Below, piece after piece: positions 22,991-33,644 of a DNA stretch of 64,000 nucleotides. How positions within the stretch are numbered: the first letter of the stretch is position 1; every line of letters starts with the position of its first letter. A model generated the notes under the pieces. It searched no databases, was not told the origin of the DNA, and worked only from the letters and a program-made list of their open reading frames with translations. The position numbers were made by a program, and so were the translations under genes. This DNA is from Leptidea sinapis (taxonomy: Eukaryota; Arthropoda; Insecta; Lepidoptera; Pieridae). The stretch spans positions 13,153,001 to 13,217,000 of the forward strand of contig NC_066280.1 of assembly GCF_905404315.1 (NCBI RefSeq), in the 5' to 3' direction.

Positions 22991-24290
22991 TTAGCTGCCT
23001 ATACTGGGACTTGGCGTTTTTTTCCGGATTTTTCCGGATTTTTCCGGTTTTTTTTTTGAAGGGCTGGCCTTAAAGAACTTAGACCCTGCCGTTTGAACAG
23101 CTGCCACGAACCTGTTATTAAACTCGTCCACGTCCACGCATTCACCGAGGCATTCGAAGTGGTTTTGCAATTCGAGTTGAAAGTTTTCCGGGTTTTGGAT
23201 CTGGATGGGTGCAGGCCGGAACGTAGACTTCACCAGTCGAGACCGCTCCAGTTTTGGATTGATATTCAATGTGCCTCTTGCTATGCGGTGATCACTCTCA
23301 GTTTTCACTGAGTTAATCACAGAGACATCATTGAATATATGTCTTTTGGTCGACATGATGAAGTCAATCTCATTTTTGGTGGCACCATCGGGGCTCATCC
23401 AAGTCCATTTGCGTTGTTCTGGCTTCATGAAGAAGGAGTTCATCATATAGAGATCCTCCTTCTCCATGAAGTCAGCCAGCATCTGGCCTCGGGTGTTCCG
23501 ATTTCCATAACCTAATTAACCCCACTCTCAACTCATCGCCGCTACGTTTGCCCAGCTTTGCGTTAAAGTTTCCCATGACAACGTTGAAGTGGGTCTTAGG
23601 AGTGTCAATGGCTGTTGAGATGTCCTCATACATGGCCTCCACCTCCTCGTCTGAGTGTGTCGAAGTCGGAGCGTAAACCTGAATGACCTTCAGCGAATAC
23701 CGTTGAGTAATTCTGAGTATTAGGAACGCTACCCTATTCGGCACGCTCTTCACCTCAGTTACGTTGCTGACGAGAGACTTGTGCACGAGGAACCCGACAC
23801 CACCCTGGGACAGTTGGTCGTGAAAGTAGAGCAGGTGCCTGGAATTTAAGATTATCGAGTCCTCACCCTGTCTTCGGACCTCAGATAACCCCATGACATC
23901 TCATCGTAGTCTGCTTAAAACTTCCTCCAGTTCCTATAACTTCTCGTCGGTCCGCAGTGTTTTGACATTATATGTTACCAGGGCTAATGGTCTTCGTCGG
24001 TGGTAGCGATTCCGAACCCGGGGATTCTTAGCACTCCCTGCCGCGTCGCTTATGTGGCTGCTACCGTGGCCACCACTAGCGGGGCTGCCGGGGACTGGGG
24101 GCCGGGGCCTTTCAGTGTCCTTTTTCATATTTGGGGTGTCTTCTGCCGTAATCGCCACGTTTGGCAGGCGGGTTGGCGATCGCAGTGGGTGTTGGTGTTT
24201 CTCGGAAGGATGCTGCTGCCCATCCTTCGTTCTTTGAATCCCTTAGTCGCTCTTACGACACCCACGGTAAGAGATGGGGTGGTGCTATTC
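22991..24290 (-). pseudogene. RTE-1 endonuclease region, frameshifted
   Basis: Minus-strand frames read, in order, LALVTYNVKTLRTDEKL (23934-24158), MGLSEVRRQGED with HDQLSQGGVGFLVHKS and VIQVYAPTSTHSD (23472-23894), and EQRKWTWMSPDGATKNEID with KTESDHRIARGTL (22991-23482). These are the blocks of an apurinic-type endonuclease that nicks target DNA for target-primed reverse transcription. The usual GDFNA motif is GNFNAKLG here, losing an Asp normally needed for catalysis. The SDH motif is kept. Frame breaks lie between the pieces, near 23480 and 23920. Confidence 0.88.
23021..23050 (-). repeat. three decamer repeats inside RTE-1
   Basis: TTTCCGGATT occurs twice and a third, slightly changed unit follows. 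On the minus strand this codes a Lys-rich stretch (KKKPEKSGKIRKK) between the endonuclease and RT. Confidence 0.6.
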
Positions 24291-24321
24291 TGGTGCGACA
24301 CCACACGCAAATAATAAGTTT

Positions 24322-24490
24322 AATTGTACGATATTACTTTGTAACCATATTTTTTATGAAAAAAAGCCCGCTGAGTTTGTTGCGCCCATTCTTCTCATGT
24401 CTGAGGCATTCGTTTTGGAATGGGTGGTAGTTTTTGACTTTCAATAATTGATGTCATATCCTATTTTGAATAAAAATATTTGAATTTGAA
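24322..24490 (+). mobile_element. LINE-B 3' UTR, continuation after RTE-1
   Basis: This is the conserved LINE-B 3' end: AATTGTACGATATTAC, GCCCGCTGAGTTTGTTGCGC, GAATGGGTGGTAGTTTTTGA and the terminal AATAAAAATATTTGAATTTGA. It directly continues the fragment that ends at 22005. Confidence 0.88.
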
Positions 24491-25310
24491 AGGCCAAAGG
24501 CAAAGGGAGACGAAGAATTTTTGCTCACTGGTTGGAGAGGTGAAAATAAGATTGCTTTACTTAACCGGAAACCATATTTGTAGATATTCATAATGAGCTG
24601 ATTCGATTGTGTACACCTGACAATTATAGTCGTAGCAGAAATCACCGTCTTTTGGCGGTACCCGCGTCTCGCACGGTAGCACGCACTGGGGCGCCTATGC
24701 CGCGAGTCTTGTAATTGTTAAATCGCCTCTAGAAGCCCGCTCTCATTGTGATCTATTTACTAACAGACTTGAGGTATTGGTACAGTTGCTGCTCCAACTT
24801 TGTGAGTCCTCGCATAATAGTGTCTAGCAATAGCAACTTGATTAATTTAATTGGTCTTGTAAACGTTTTAACTAAAACAATTCAATGAATAGTTTCCAAA
24901 ATCAGCAAAGTTACAGGAAAGTTAATGTCACTACCGCAAAATTCGGCATTATTTTGTATGACATATGGGCAAATTTATTGGAATGTTCAGTTCATTATTC
25001 TCGCCACAAATCAGTTATATGTTGTTCGACTGTGGTTGATGACGGATTTGCGTTAGTGCCTGACGCAAATGCGAATATTTGGTAGTTGGACATTTTAAAT
25101 GTGAATAATTCCTGCTAGGATTTAAAAGGCTGAATAAGTACGGGTAAATGTTGAAAGAGTTTTTAACTGTTCCAGGTCGTGAGAAGCAGAGACCGTCACG
25201 TTTTCATCATGACCCTGCACTGGTGGATGCACTGGTTCTGGGTGACGGCGATGCTCTTGATCATAGGTGAGATTTGATCTTTCTTTAAACATGTTCAGAC
25301 CTATTATACA
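24490..25310. other. no gene recognised
   Basis: It lies between the LINE-B end and SINE-B. A GC-rich patch at 24650-24720 (GGCGGTACCCGCGTCTCGCA) is unassigned. Confidence 0.4.
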
Positions 25311-25597
25311 ATAATAATAATAATAATATTGACACACTTTTTACACAAATTATCTTGCCCCAAGTTAAGCATATATAGCCTGTGTTATGGGTTACAAGAC
25401 AATGATATATTTAATACAATATACTAACTTAAACATACATAAATTCATATAAACATACATAAATACCTTTAAACATCCATGACTCGGAAACAAACATCCA
25501 TATTCATCATATAAATGCTTGCACCTACCGGGATTCGAACCCGGGACCTCTAGCATAGTAGGTAGGATCGCTAACCACTCGGCTATACAGGTTGTCA
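25311..25597 (-). mobile_element. SINE-B, tRNA-derived, full length
   Basis: The minus-strand head contains a near-perfect Pol III A box (TAGCCGAGTGG) and B box (GGTTCGAATCC). An unrelated body (GTTTCCGAGTCATGGATG, CTTGGGGCAAGATAATTTG) follows, ending in an (ATT)n tail at 25311-25332. The tRNA half still folds roughly as a cloverleaf but continues into the body, so this is a SINE, not a tRNA gene. Confidence 0.8.
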
Positions 25598-26083
25598 ATA
25601 TTATATATATTTGTTATATATATATAAAAGTTCCATTCCTAGTACTTTTGCATGATCTTAACATTTTCTTTACAACAAAAACAAAATTTAAAAAGCAAGT
25701 GAATGACATCTTAAGTGAATATTTAATTTTTATGTTAAATCTCATTAACTCTTTTGTTTTAATGTATTTTAATAATTATATACGACTAAAAATGAAAGTT
25801 TAGACGATCATAAAAACATTGTGTTTAAATAACTTTGTAAATTATTTTTAGTTTTGTATTCTTTCTTCTTATTGTATATGTACATATTACTTTAATTATT
25901 GTTAAACTACCTTTCATTCATTATGTTTTAGACAGTAATACTATAAAATCAATCTGTGCGATAGCGGTGTGGGTTCTCACTGGAAAATAATTTAATATTG
26001 TACCTTGAAATTGTTTAATGTATTGTGGGAACTATTTGTTTTCCGAAAGAAGTTGAATAAAATAAAAATAAATTGAAAAAAAG

Positions 26084-26472
26084 TGCACGCCTCGAACGCT
26101 CATGCTATATTTTTTTTAAAGTTAAATTTCGAATAAAATCGAATCACCTGCGTTTAAAAAAAAACGAGAAGGCCTAAAGTAGTGATTTTCGAAAGGAACC
26201 TTCTCTGCTTGATTCTGAAAATTTTGAAAAAAACTCAAGTCGTTCTCGAGATATCTTTTTTTAATTTTTTTTTTATAATATTAATACGTATTCGACAACT
26301 TAAAAAAAAGTATCAGGATTATTCACTAGTGTCTCAGCTTTATATCGATGTGCTTCTTATAATGTGTAAGAGTAATAGAAAAAAATATTTGCAGTTTAAA
26401 GAGTGGAAAACGTGTGACCTTGGCAGGTCGGTTATAAAGCACAACCTCGCCGCTTCGCGTTCGAGGCGTGCA
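26084..26472. mobile_element. putative TIR element with CpG-rich 16-bp ends
   Basis: TGCACGCCTCGAACGC at 26084-26099 is mirrored exactly at 26457-26472, in otherwise AT-rich sequence. The interior is 389 bp in total and includes an open frame that overruns the right end, so it is probably not a gene. No clear target duplication. Confidence 0.65.
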
Positions 26473-27029
26473 ATAAATAAAATAGAAACCATATATATCG
26501 TAAGACTAGATCAATTGCCTTATTAGCTTCAGTATAAAGCTCATAAAAGGCTTGACTTTGATAATTTTGTTTGCTTTAAAAGTGAAGTGGCTTACTAAAA
26601 GGAAATTAAATAAAATTGTTTTCAAAACCAGTACAATTGCGTTGACACGATGCGAAAATTAATCGACTTGAAAGCTATTTGTCAGTTGTTAGTGAAATAG
26701 CCCTGAATTTTATCATTTCGGTGTGTTACAATAATTCATAGTTCTTTGATGTTGTGTGTTGATGAAAATGCGAGCATTTTTGGCTGATTTATATTTTCTA
26801 GCAGTAACGCTTTCACTTGCGATCAAAGCTGGCAAGATAATTAGTGGAAACTTTTCTTATGAAATTGAGAGATCTCTCATCTAATGTTAAATAATCAATC
26901 ACCTCTCTTTTCAAAACCACAGAAATTATATACTGCTCAACATTATATATGTATCAGACAAATTCAATAAAATCATTATCAATCAACTAATTGTTATTTG
27001 GATAGGATAACATCGGTGCATATCATATA

Positions 27030-28038
27030 GGCAATTAGGCAGTGCCTACCTCGTTATAAACCTGTTAATGTTAATTTAGTTTAATTTGGTTCCGTTATTT
27101 TATAACCAAACTTCTATTGAACACAAACTCATAAAATTTTTCCTTACGCTAGATACCTACGATAAGCAATCTTTGCATATTCCAAAGCTCAACTACGACT
27201 AGTAGGGTAGGCAACCTTGCTAGAAAATATGATATTAGGTTTCTTGTAAAAATAGCCCAAAGTGTGGTTGATTGTCCTGAACTCCTCAGCATGATTGCGT
27301 TACGAACTCCAAATCGAACATTAAGAAAGCATGATTTACTTTACGGTAGGTACGTAGTCATTCTCAATCTAAACTAATATTATAAAGCTGCAGTGTTTGT
27401 TTGTTTGAACGCGCTAATCTCTGGTACTACTGGTCCGATTTAAATGATTCTTTCAGTGTTGGGTAGTCCATTTATCGAGGAAGGCTATAGGCTATGTTAT
27501 TTTTTTTCAAAATTAGGGATCCGTAATAAAATTGCTATTTTGTAACACAAGGTGTAAAATCAAAACCTATTTTTGCGTGCGCTGCAAAAACTATTGACAA
27601 TAGAACAAAATGATGTACAATATATATATAGGCAATATTGTATTACTTATAAACTATCGCGTGAATTACACTTTATAAGGCAAAACAACGTTTGCCGGGT
27701 CAGCTAGTATAGAATAAACAGTTACATACCACGCGTCACCAAACTGTTCAATATGTATAATTGTGATAGCGGATTTGATCTTTTTAGTGGTAGCATAAAA
27801 AGTGCGTTCGCAAATGATTTTACAAAATCAAAAAATGTATCATGATTGTATCTTTATATCTGTGTATATATAAGTGTTTCTATTCTAAATCTATAGTTAT
27901 AATAAGACTAAGCAAATTTCTTTCTATATGTGGAAGCTTGTAATTGGCTTTTAGAATTATGTTTACTATTGTTTATATTGTAATTGTTGCTGTAAGCTCC
28001 ACAAACAAAATAAATAGAAAACCATTGCACGCCCCTGG
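27030..28038 (-). repeat. dispersed repeat R3, long copy hosting a Helitron
   Basis: The left part (GGTTCCGTTATTTTATAACC, AACTTCTATTGAACAC) and right end (CCATTGCACGCCCCTGG) match the short copy at 20482 in reverse. The Helitron-like element 27368-27707 sits between. No ORF recognised. Confidence 0.5.
27368..27707 (+). mobile_element. Helitron-like element, subfamily B
   Basis: Starts TCTAAACTAATATTATAAAG, contains GTTTGTTTGAACGCGCTAAT, and ends GGCAAAACAACGTTTGCC, GGGTCAGCTAG then T. Start TC, end hairpin plus CTAG, no TIRs or target duplication: Helitron features. It sits inside another repeat (27030-28038). Confidence 0.78.
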
Positions 28039-28269
28039 TTATGAGTATGTTTAAAAATTTAGCACCGGACACCAGCTCGTTATGATATTAACTAGTTTGT
28101 GAAAGTACATTATACGTGTCATGTCAAACAAATTTAAACTTTACTACTAAGTTGTATATAATATTGCCCATATTGTCTTTCCTGCGACTGTAGGTTTGTT
28201 AAGAAATAGTATCCGATAGCATGTAAGATTCCAACAAGATGATTTTTTTTATTTTTAAGGATACTAAGT

Positions 28270-28418
28270 GACCTTCAAAAAAAGCGCGTGCATCTTCCTT
28301 AAAGGCCAGCAACGCTCTTGTGATTCCTCTGGTGTTGCAAGAGAATGTGGGCGGCGGTGATCACTTAACACCAGGTGACCCGTACGCTCGTTTGTCCTCC
28401 TATTCCATAAAAAAAAAA
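28270..28418 (+). mobile_element. LINE-A copy, 3' tail only
   Basis: This holds the last ~20 codons and 3' UTR of LINE-A (ACCTTCAAAAAAAGCGCG to ATTCCATAAAA), strongly 5' truncated, as is usual for non-LTR insertions. Confidence 0.85.
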
Positions 28419-28502
28419 GTTATCAGCACCAGTATTACATATTATTTGTGTTTAAAATTTTTAGTTTTTGCCGACCCTTATAGCCCACTACCCCTACCCT
28501 GC

Positions 28503-28720
28503 CTATTGAGCTAGAGGTCCCGAGTTCGAATCCCGTTAGATGCAATCATTTATATGATGAAGATTAATGTTTGTTTCCGAGTCATGGATGTTTATTTTTA
28601 TTGACGTATGTTTATGTAAGTATTCAATATATCGTTGCCTTCTACCCAGAGTACAGGCTATGCCTAATTTGGGGCAAGATAATTTGTGTAAGAGTGTGCC
28701 AGTATCAATATTTAAAAAAA
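28503..28720 (+). mobile_element. SINE-B copy, 5' truncated
   Basis: It begins inside the tRNA-like part (GAGCTAGAGGTCCCGAG), keeps the B box (GTTCGAATCC) but lacks the A box, and has the same body (GTTTCCGAGTCATGGATG, TTGGGGCAAGATAATTTG). It ends in an A-rich stretch that merges with another repeat. Confidence 0.75.
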
Positions 28721-29050
28721 GTTTGTACTTATGTATGCACGCAAGAAGTTATCCTTCTTAGGCCTAACAAAGCAAAAATCCTTAAAATTATTTTTTCCTC
28801 GTGCTATTCTACGTTTGTAGAAAGAACAATATTGTAAAAATCTTGCAACGATGGCTTTGACAGTTAATTATTAAATAACGAATACGGCTGTACGGGCTTG
28901 AACCCTTTGCCTATCCTAATAATGGACGAAGAAACCAAAATAAATGTAACGAATATAGAAAATATTAGGAACCAACCTCACCCTGTTACTTTTGTGTTAC
29001 AGCGATACAATTTCACTCTCATCATGTTTTCATAACGCGCCTTGTATAGT
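28715..29050 (+). repeat. dispersed repeat R1, copy 2
   Basis: GCACGCAAGAAGTTATCCTT through CATAACGCGCCTTG. The right terminus is truncated. It joins SINE-B copy 2 directly. Confidence 0.65.
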
Positions 29051-30410
29051 TTATTACTTTTACTGAATTATTGGATTTTTTAATTAAACGATTACTGATT
29101 TAAATGCGTATATAACATTTCGTGCGATATTAAGCGAATATGAATGAATGAATGACATTTGAAAAAAAAAAATCAAATTCCAAATTTCTATATTTGATAG
29201 TAAAATATATATACAAAATTACTTATAATCTACTTATTAAAGCAATTTACAATTAAGCCTTATATATGTAGGTATCAGAAAACTTATTTCTACAACCCTG
29301 ATCTACGTGTTGAGGGACAAAACTTTATTATGCTTAAAAACTAATACATAAGGTTTTTGGGGGAAAATTCAGGAAACTGGGAAAACCTGGCTATTTGCTA
29401 TCTGAATGACATTTGATTTGTCGAAATCTCTTATATAGTACTACGATCCGCGTCCCCCTTTCCCCGCCCCCAGGGACAATCATCCTCGTCGTGCAAGTCA
29501 ACTGTTATTGGGCCTATACATACCCCCCGCCTTGGAGATTCAGAAGAACAAAAGTATTAAAACCTCTTCTAGTTAATATTCAGATGTGCTTTTGGACCAA
29601 TGAAAACCTTTCCATACTTTTGCCTATCAAGAAAGGTTTAGTAATTATTTAGGTGTAACCTTGTTAATTTTGTGTACGTGCTAGATATACTCGCCTTGGC
29701 ATCCTTAATGTTCGCCGGTTCACAGCGGTTTTAAAAATAATAGCGGCATCGTCACGCATATTACTGTTGAGGACAACGTTTTTCCGTACGTGAAGGCCAA
29801 TCCATTGTGTAGCACCTGGATAATGACTTCATAATAATTGTCACCACATAAGTGTTATGGTTATTTGCACTGACCTGTAAATTATCGCTGGACAGGCTGT
29901 TCCATATGTTTGACAGCTATTTTATTTGTGCCGAAGGGAACGTACAATACTCTGAAGTATTTATACATTTTAAATTAAAGAATTACGTAAATCGGATTAT
30001 AAATTTCATAGTAATCGGTGTAAATACATTAAAAAATAGCGATCGAATTGAGAACCTCCTCCTTTCTTGAATTCGGTTAAAAATATACGCCGCCAAAGTA
30101 TTAAACCACGAGCTGTTCTATTTTCAGTGTTTCTCAGTTGCAATTGAGGTCGGCTTTAAGAACGACTTCGCGTGGACATTACCTATTCACAAGCGCTGTC
30201 TAACGACCCAACTCGTTATACAGTGTATCTTGAACCAGACTCTAATTGAAAACATTCCCTCCTGTCTTCTGGAATGTAACATAGATAGATACATAGATAT
30301 ATAGTTACATAGATGACTAGAAATGGTTAAATTGGTTTGGAATTTTATCCCGAATGCACCGGTTTGATCCCAACCACCATAAGTTTGTTTAAGATTTTCT
30401 AAGTTATATT
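29050..30410. other. mostly unassigned, with MITE scrap
   Basis: It contains the MITE fragment at 29868, a C-rich patch at 29450-29530, an AACCTCCTCCTTTCTTGAAT repeat end near 30050 and an ATAGATAC-type microsatellite near 30285-30315. No gene. Confidence 0.4.
29868..29975 (+). mobile_element. fragment of the hAT-like MITE found at 60488
   Basis: CACTGACCTGTA, CAGGCTGTTCCATATGTTTG and GTACAATACTCTGAAGTATT align with the left part of 60488-60880, with a large deletion. The right end is missing; another repeat follows. Confidence 0.6.
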
Positions 30411-30412
30411 AA

Positions 30413-31065
30413 AATTCAAATATTTTTATTCAAAATAGGATTTAAAATCACTTATTGAACGTCAAAAACTACCACCCATTCAAAAGAGACTGCCTCAGAC
30501 CTGAGAAGAATGGGTGCAAGAAACTCAGCGGGCTTTATTTTTTTAATATAAAATATGGATTACAATGTGATATCGTACTATAAACATTTATAATTAGAGC
30601 CTGAGGGTGTTCGCTTTATTCCCAGTCCGTGGTGTCATTAAGAAAAACGTTTATGCTATAATAACCTTTCCCACACAAACGTTTTTTAACAGTTCTTTTA
30701 AATTTCGTAACACATTTGTTTTGTACATTTTCTGGGATCATATTCTAGAAGCATATACATCGCCCAACAAAAGACTTACTAACTCGACCCAACCGAGTAG
30801 TAGGCATAACAAGTTTATGTTTGTTCCTCGTGTTAACATTATGAATGTCACAGTTTCTAGAAAATTCCTCAATGTGCTTATGAACATACAAAACATTATC
30901 AAAAATTTATTGAGAAGCAACAGTCAAAATGTTTATTTCTTTAAATTTTTCTCTAAATGATTCTTTAGGACCTAGGTTATAAATCGCGCGAATAGCCCTC
31001 TTCTGCATGTTTATATTACTCAAATAAGTGCAACGGGAAGTTTTGATGGTACATGCCTCAACTCG
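30413..31065 (-). mobile_element. LINE-B copy, longest 3' fragment
   Basis: The minus strand reads NMQKRAIRAIYNLGPKESF, FKEINILTVASQ, MPTTRLGRVSKSFVGRCI, KFKRTVKKRLCGKGYYSIN and FLNDTTDWE, ending in a stop. The whole LINE-B 3' UTR follows, to AATAAAAATATTTGAATTTTA at 30413. There are two or more internal stops. It is the best reference for the family in this window. The paralogous fragments at 9760, 10660 and 21662 can be aligned to it. Confidence 0.85.
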
Positions 31066-31674
31066 TGATAGAGTGCTGCTTATAGTGCCTGGTCCATTAT
31101 AGTTAATAAATCACTGTATTTGTTTTATGCCATTACTTATTGGACGTAATTCGAAAAAAACGTTCCAAACCACAATCAAGTCTTGAGTCAAGAACACAAA
31201 ACTAGTCACGTGATTCACATTAACGGACTGACAAAAAATGGCGTCCTACTCTCACTCTTTAAATGACATCATGACTTAGTAGTCCAACCCACAAGTACGG
31301 GAATATACTAATATTTAGTAAACTTTAAACACGAGTACCTTAAAATGTGATGTTTGTGGCTTGGAACGTTTTTCAGGAACTACGTACAATTATGACAGTA
31401 ATCACGACCATCATGTTCACGAAGCATCCTTACACAAACAATAAATTCAAGCTCTAAACGTTGATTCATCCAATATACGACAATTTATATTTATCCAGTT
31501 TATTTTCCATTACTTTTTATGGAATATTTGATATTTAACATGCTTTTTAGCTTTGAACATAATTCATAATATATTTGTATGCATCACCCTACGAAGTAAT
31601 TAGTTTTCTATATCACAGCTATTGTAAATACTCATCGATTTTTCTTGTGTTTCTTGTACGTTTTTCTCACAAGG

Positions 31675-31795
31675 TCTACTTTTTCCGAACTGGTAGATTC
31701 ACTTATTTAATTTACTTAAACATTGCTTATGACGATTCAAAAGCGCTTAATTTAAGCCTTGTTGAATAAAGTTTAATTTGTCTTTGACTTTGAGT
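31675..31795 (+). mobile_element. LINE 3' UTR fragment
   Basis: TCCGAACTGGTAGATTCACT, TATGACGATTCAAAAGCGCT and GTTGAATAAAGTTTAATTTG form a third LINE 3'-end type, ending in a TTGACTTTGA motif. No ORF. A SINE-A starts 18 bases downstream. Confidence 0.45.
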
Positions 31796-31812
31796 GATTT
31801 ATGAATGTGAAA

Positions 31813-32126
31813 ACCAGTGGGAGGCTCCTTTACACAGGAAGCCGGCTAGTTTATGGGTACCACAATGGCGCCTATTTCTGCCGTGAAGCAGTAATGTGTA
31901 AGCATTACTGTGTTTCGGTCTGAAGGGCGCCGTAGCTAGTGAAATTACTGGGCAAATGAGGTTTAACATCTTATGTCTCAAGGTGGCGAGCGCAATTGTA
32001 GTGCCGCTCAGAATATTTGGGTTTATTGAGAATCCTGAGCGGCACTGCATTGTAATGGGCATGGCGTATCAATTACCATCACCTGAACGTCCTGCTCGTC
32101 TCGTCCCTTATTATCATAAAAAAAAA
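31813..32126 (+). mobile_element. SINE-A copy 9, full length (reference copy)
   Basis: This runs from ACCAGTGGGAGGCTCC to TATCATAAAAAAAAA, 314 bases, with all family blocks. I used it as the family reference. I found no convincing target duplication. I see no clear tRNA A/B boxes, so the origin of the head is unknown. Confidence 0.88.
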
Positions 32127-32144
32127 TGAATAAAATCTCAATAT

Positions 32145-32470
32145 GTATATATAAATTCAGTGTCCTATGTTTGTTTCCAGTGTACTTCACGGAGTGCAAT
32201 TTAGTCCAACTTGAGCGATAGGATAGTTTTTATTTCGATTTGGGACCCATAATTATTTTTATTTCCAATATTTATTTTAAGCATGGACATATTCTCTACG
32301 AGAGAAATTATTGACGCACGGTTTGACAGTTCTGCTGTGAAACAATTTCATTATAACAACAGGTTGCATATTTTACGATCTTGATGTTATGAAATATTAT
32401 TGACAAATTCATAAAAAAACAGTATTTTATTTATTTTGTACAGAACATTTACGTCTGTCGGGTCAGCTAG
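32145..32470 (+). mobile_element. Helitron-like element, subfamily A
   Basis: Shares CGGAGTGCAATTTAGTCCAA and TTGACGCACGGTTTGACAG. The 3' end is GTCTGTCGGGTCAGCTAG then T. The hairpin loop has a small insertion (ACATTTACG). Confidence 0.7.
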
Positions 32471-32989
32471 TAGCCTATAAATATACCGACCAACTCTTAT
32501 GCATAATCTTGTATATTTAATGATGCATTATTCTAACATTTATTCTATTATCTTTGAAATGACGGATGAAGTCGGGGCGCAAATGTTATTCAATTCTAAT
32601 TAGACCAGGTATTACGATAGCCAAAAGGAAATCGCATGTTTAACATTAGGTTGGTTGCAATCGATTGCATTTACTTGCCTGTTGCCGGATATATAACAGT
32701 AATTATCAACATTATTACACGCCTTCACAAACGGTGAATAACAACGTTTTAAACAGTTCTTTGTTTAAGTTCCTTACCTAGTAATGAAAAAGGAAATCCT
32801 AAACCGGTGATCGCTTACCATGAGGTATTATAAAACCGAACTTATGCGATAACGCAATCAAAATTGATTAAAGAGTCGCTTTTACAATCTACAGTATCGT
32901 TTTTTCTTACAAAACTATCAAAATCAAAAATTATGACATCTCATGAAATAAGCTTTTGAGTATTCTAAAATAATTATAAACAAAATTGC

Positions 32990-33047
32990 GGTGGTGATCA
33001 CTCAACACCAGGTGACCCGTACGCTCGTCTGTCCTCCTTTTCCGTAA
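32990..33047 (+). mobile_element. LINE-A copy, last ~55 bases
   Basis: Only GGTGGTGATCACTCAACACC through TTTTCCGTAAAAAAA remains. It sits 40 bp ahead of a second LINE-A copy in the same direction. Confidence 0.75.
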
Positions 33048-33086
33048 AAAAATCTCAAATTGTAAGGACAATTATGATAGATCATC

Positions 33087-33641
33087 AATAGAGCACGGCA
33101 ATACTTCAAGCCGGCCCAAATTCTAGCGCTCTACAAAGCGCAGGTCCGGCCACACATGGAGTATTGCTGTCATCTCTGGTCTGGCGCACCCTAGTATCAG
33201 CTCGATCCATTTGACCGCGTGCAACGCAGAGCAGCTCGAATTGTCGCGGACCCAGTGCTCTGCGAACGGCTGGATCACTTGTCGTTGCGTAGAGACGTCG
33301 CTTCATTGTGTGTCTTCTACCGCTTCCGAAGAGCTGTTTAACCTGATTCCTGCCGCCGAATTCCACCTTCGCACGACACGCCACAAGTTAGGATATCATC
33401 CCCACCATCTGGATGTGTGATGGTCCTCTACAGTGCGGTTTTCAAGGAGCTTTCTTCCTCGTACTACAACGCTGTGGAATGAGCTTCCTTGTGCGGTGTT
33501 TCCGGGACGATACGACATGGGTACCTTCAAAAAAATCGCGTACACCTTCCTTATAGGCCGCAACGCTCTTGTGATTCCTCTGGTGTTGCAAGAGAATGTG
33601 GGCGGCGGTGATCACCTAACACCAGGTGATCACCGCCGCCC
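33087..33641 (+). mobile_element. LINE-A copy with fold-back 3' end
   Basis: This matches the first copy from AATAGAGCACGGCAATACTT on. It lacks about 17 bases in the FYRIYHGECS codons and has a TGA at about 33418. Instead of the normal tail it runs into an inverted copy of its own last bases, forming a perfect 18-bp stem (33600-33617 with 33624-33641, loop AACACC). No poly(A) is present. Confidence 0.85.
33600..33641. repeat. perfect 18-bp hairpin at the end of a LINE-A copy
   Basis: The left arm GGGCGGCGGTGATCACCT pairs perfectly with the right arm around the six-base loop AACACC. The left arm and loop are normal LINE-A sequence; the right arm replaces the normal tail. Confidence 0.95.
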
Positions 33642-33644
33642 ATC

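Larger units (their letters stand above)
22006..24308 (-). mobile_element. RTE-1 non-LTR retrotransposon, internally deleted, with target duplication
   Basis: This insert is flanked by an exact 13-bp direct repeat, AAATAATAAGTTT, at 21993-22005 and 24309-24321. On the minus strand it starts with a GC-rich leader and ends in the RTE-type tail GGCTGAAATGATGATGATG. It carries an AP-like endonuclease and a partial reverse transcriptase. At 2.3 kb it is shorter than the roughly 3.3 kb expected, because much of the RT palm, including the catalytic YADD block, is missing. It interrupts a LINE-B copy whose 3' part resumes at 24322. Confidence 0.93.

Noticed and set aside
25520..25597. A functional tRNA gene on the minus strand
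   Set aside because: A and B boxes are good, but the sequence continues into a repeated body with an (ATT)n tail, as in SINE-B at 28503.
26182..26526. 114-codon ORF as a gene
   Set aside because: Composition is AT-driven (Ile, Lys, Asn, Leu), it crosses the right end of a TIR element, and no domain is recognisable.
30607..30960. 117-codon plus-strand ORF
   Set aside because: It is the antisense of the LINE-B reverse transcriptase, which is clearly coding on the minus strand.
33087..33641. Intact LINE-A reverse transcriptase
   Set aside because: Internal deletion of about 17 bases, an early TGA near 33418 and the abnormal fold-back end show it is dead.
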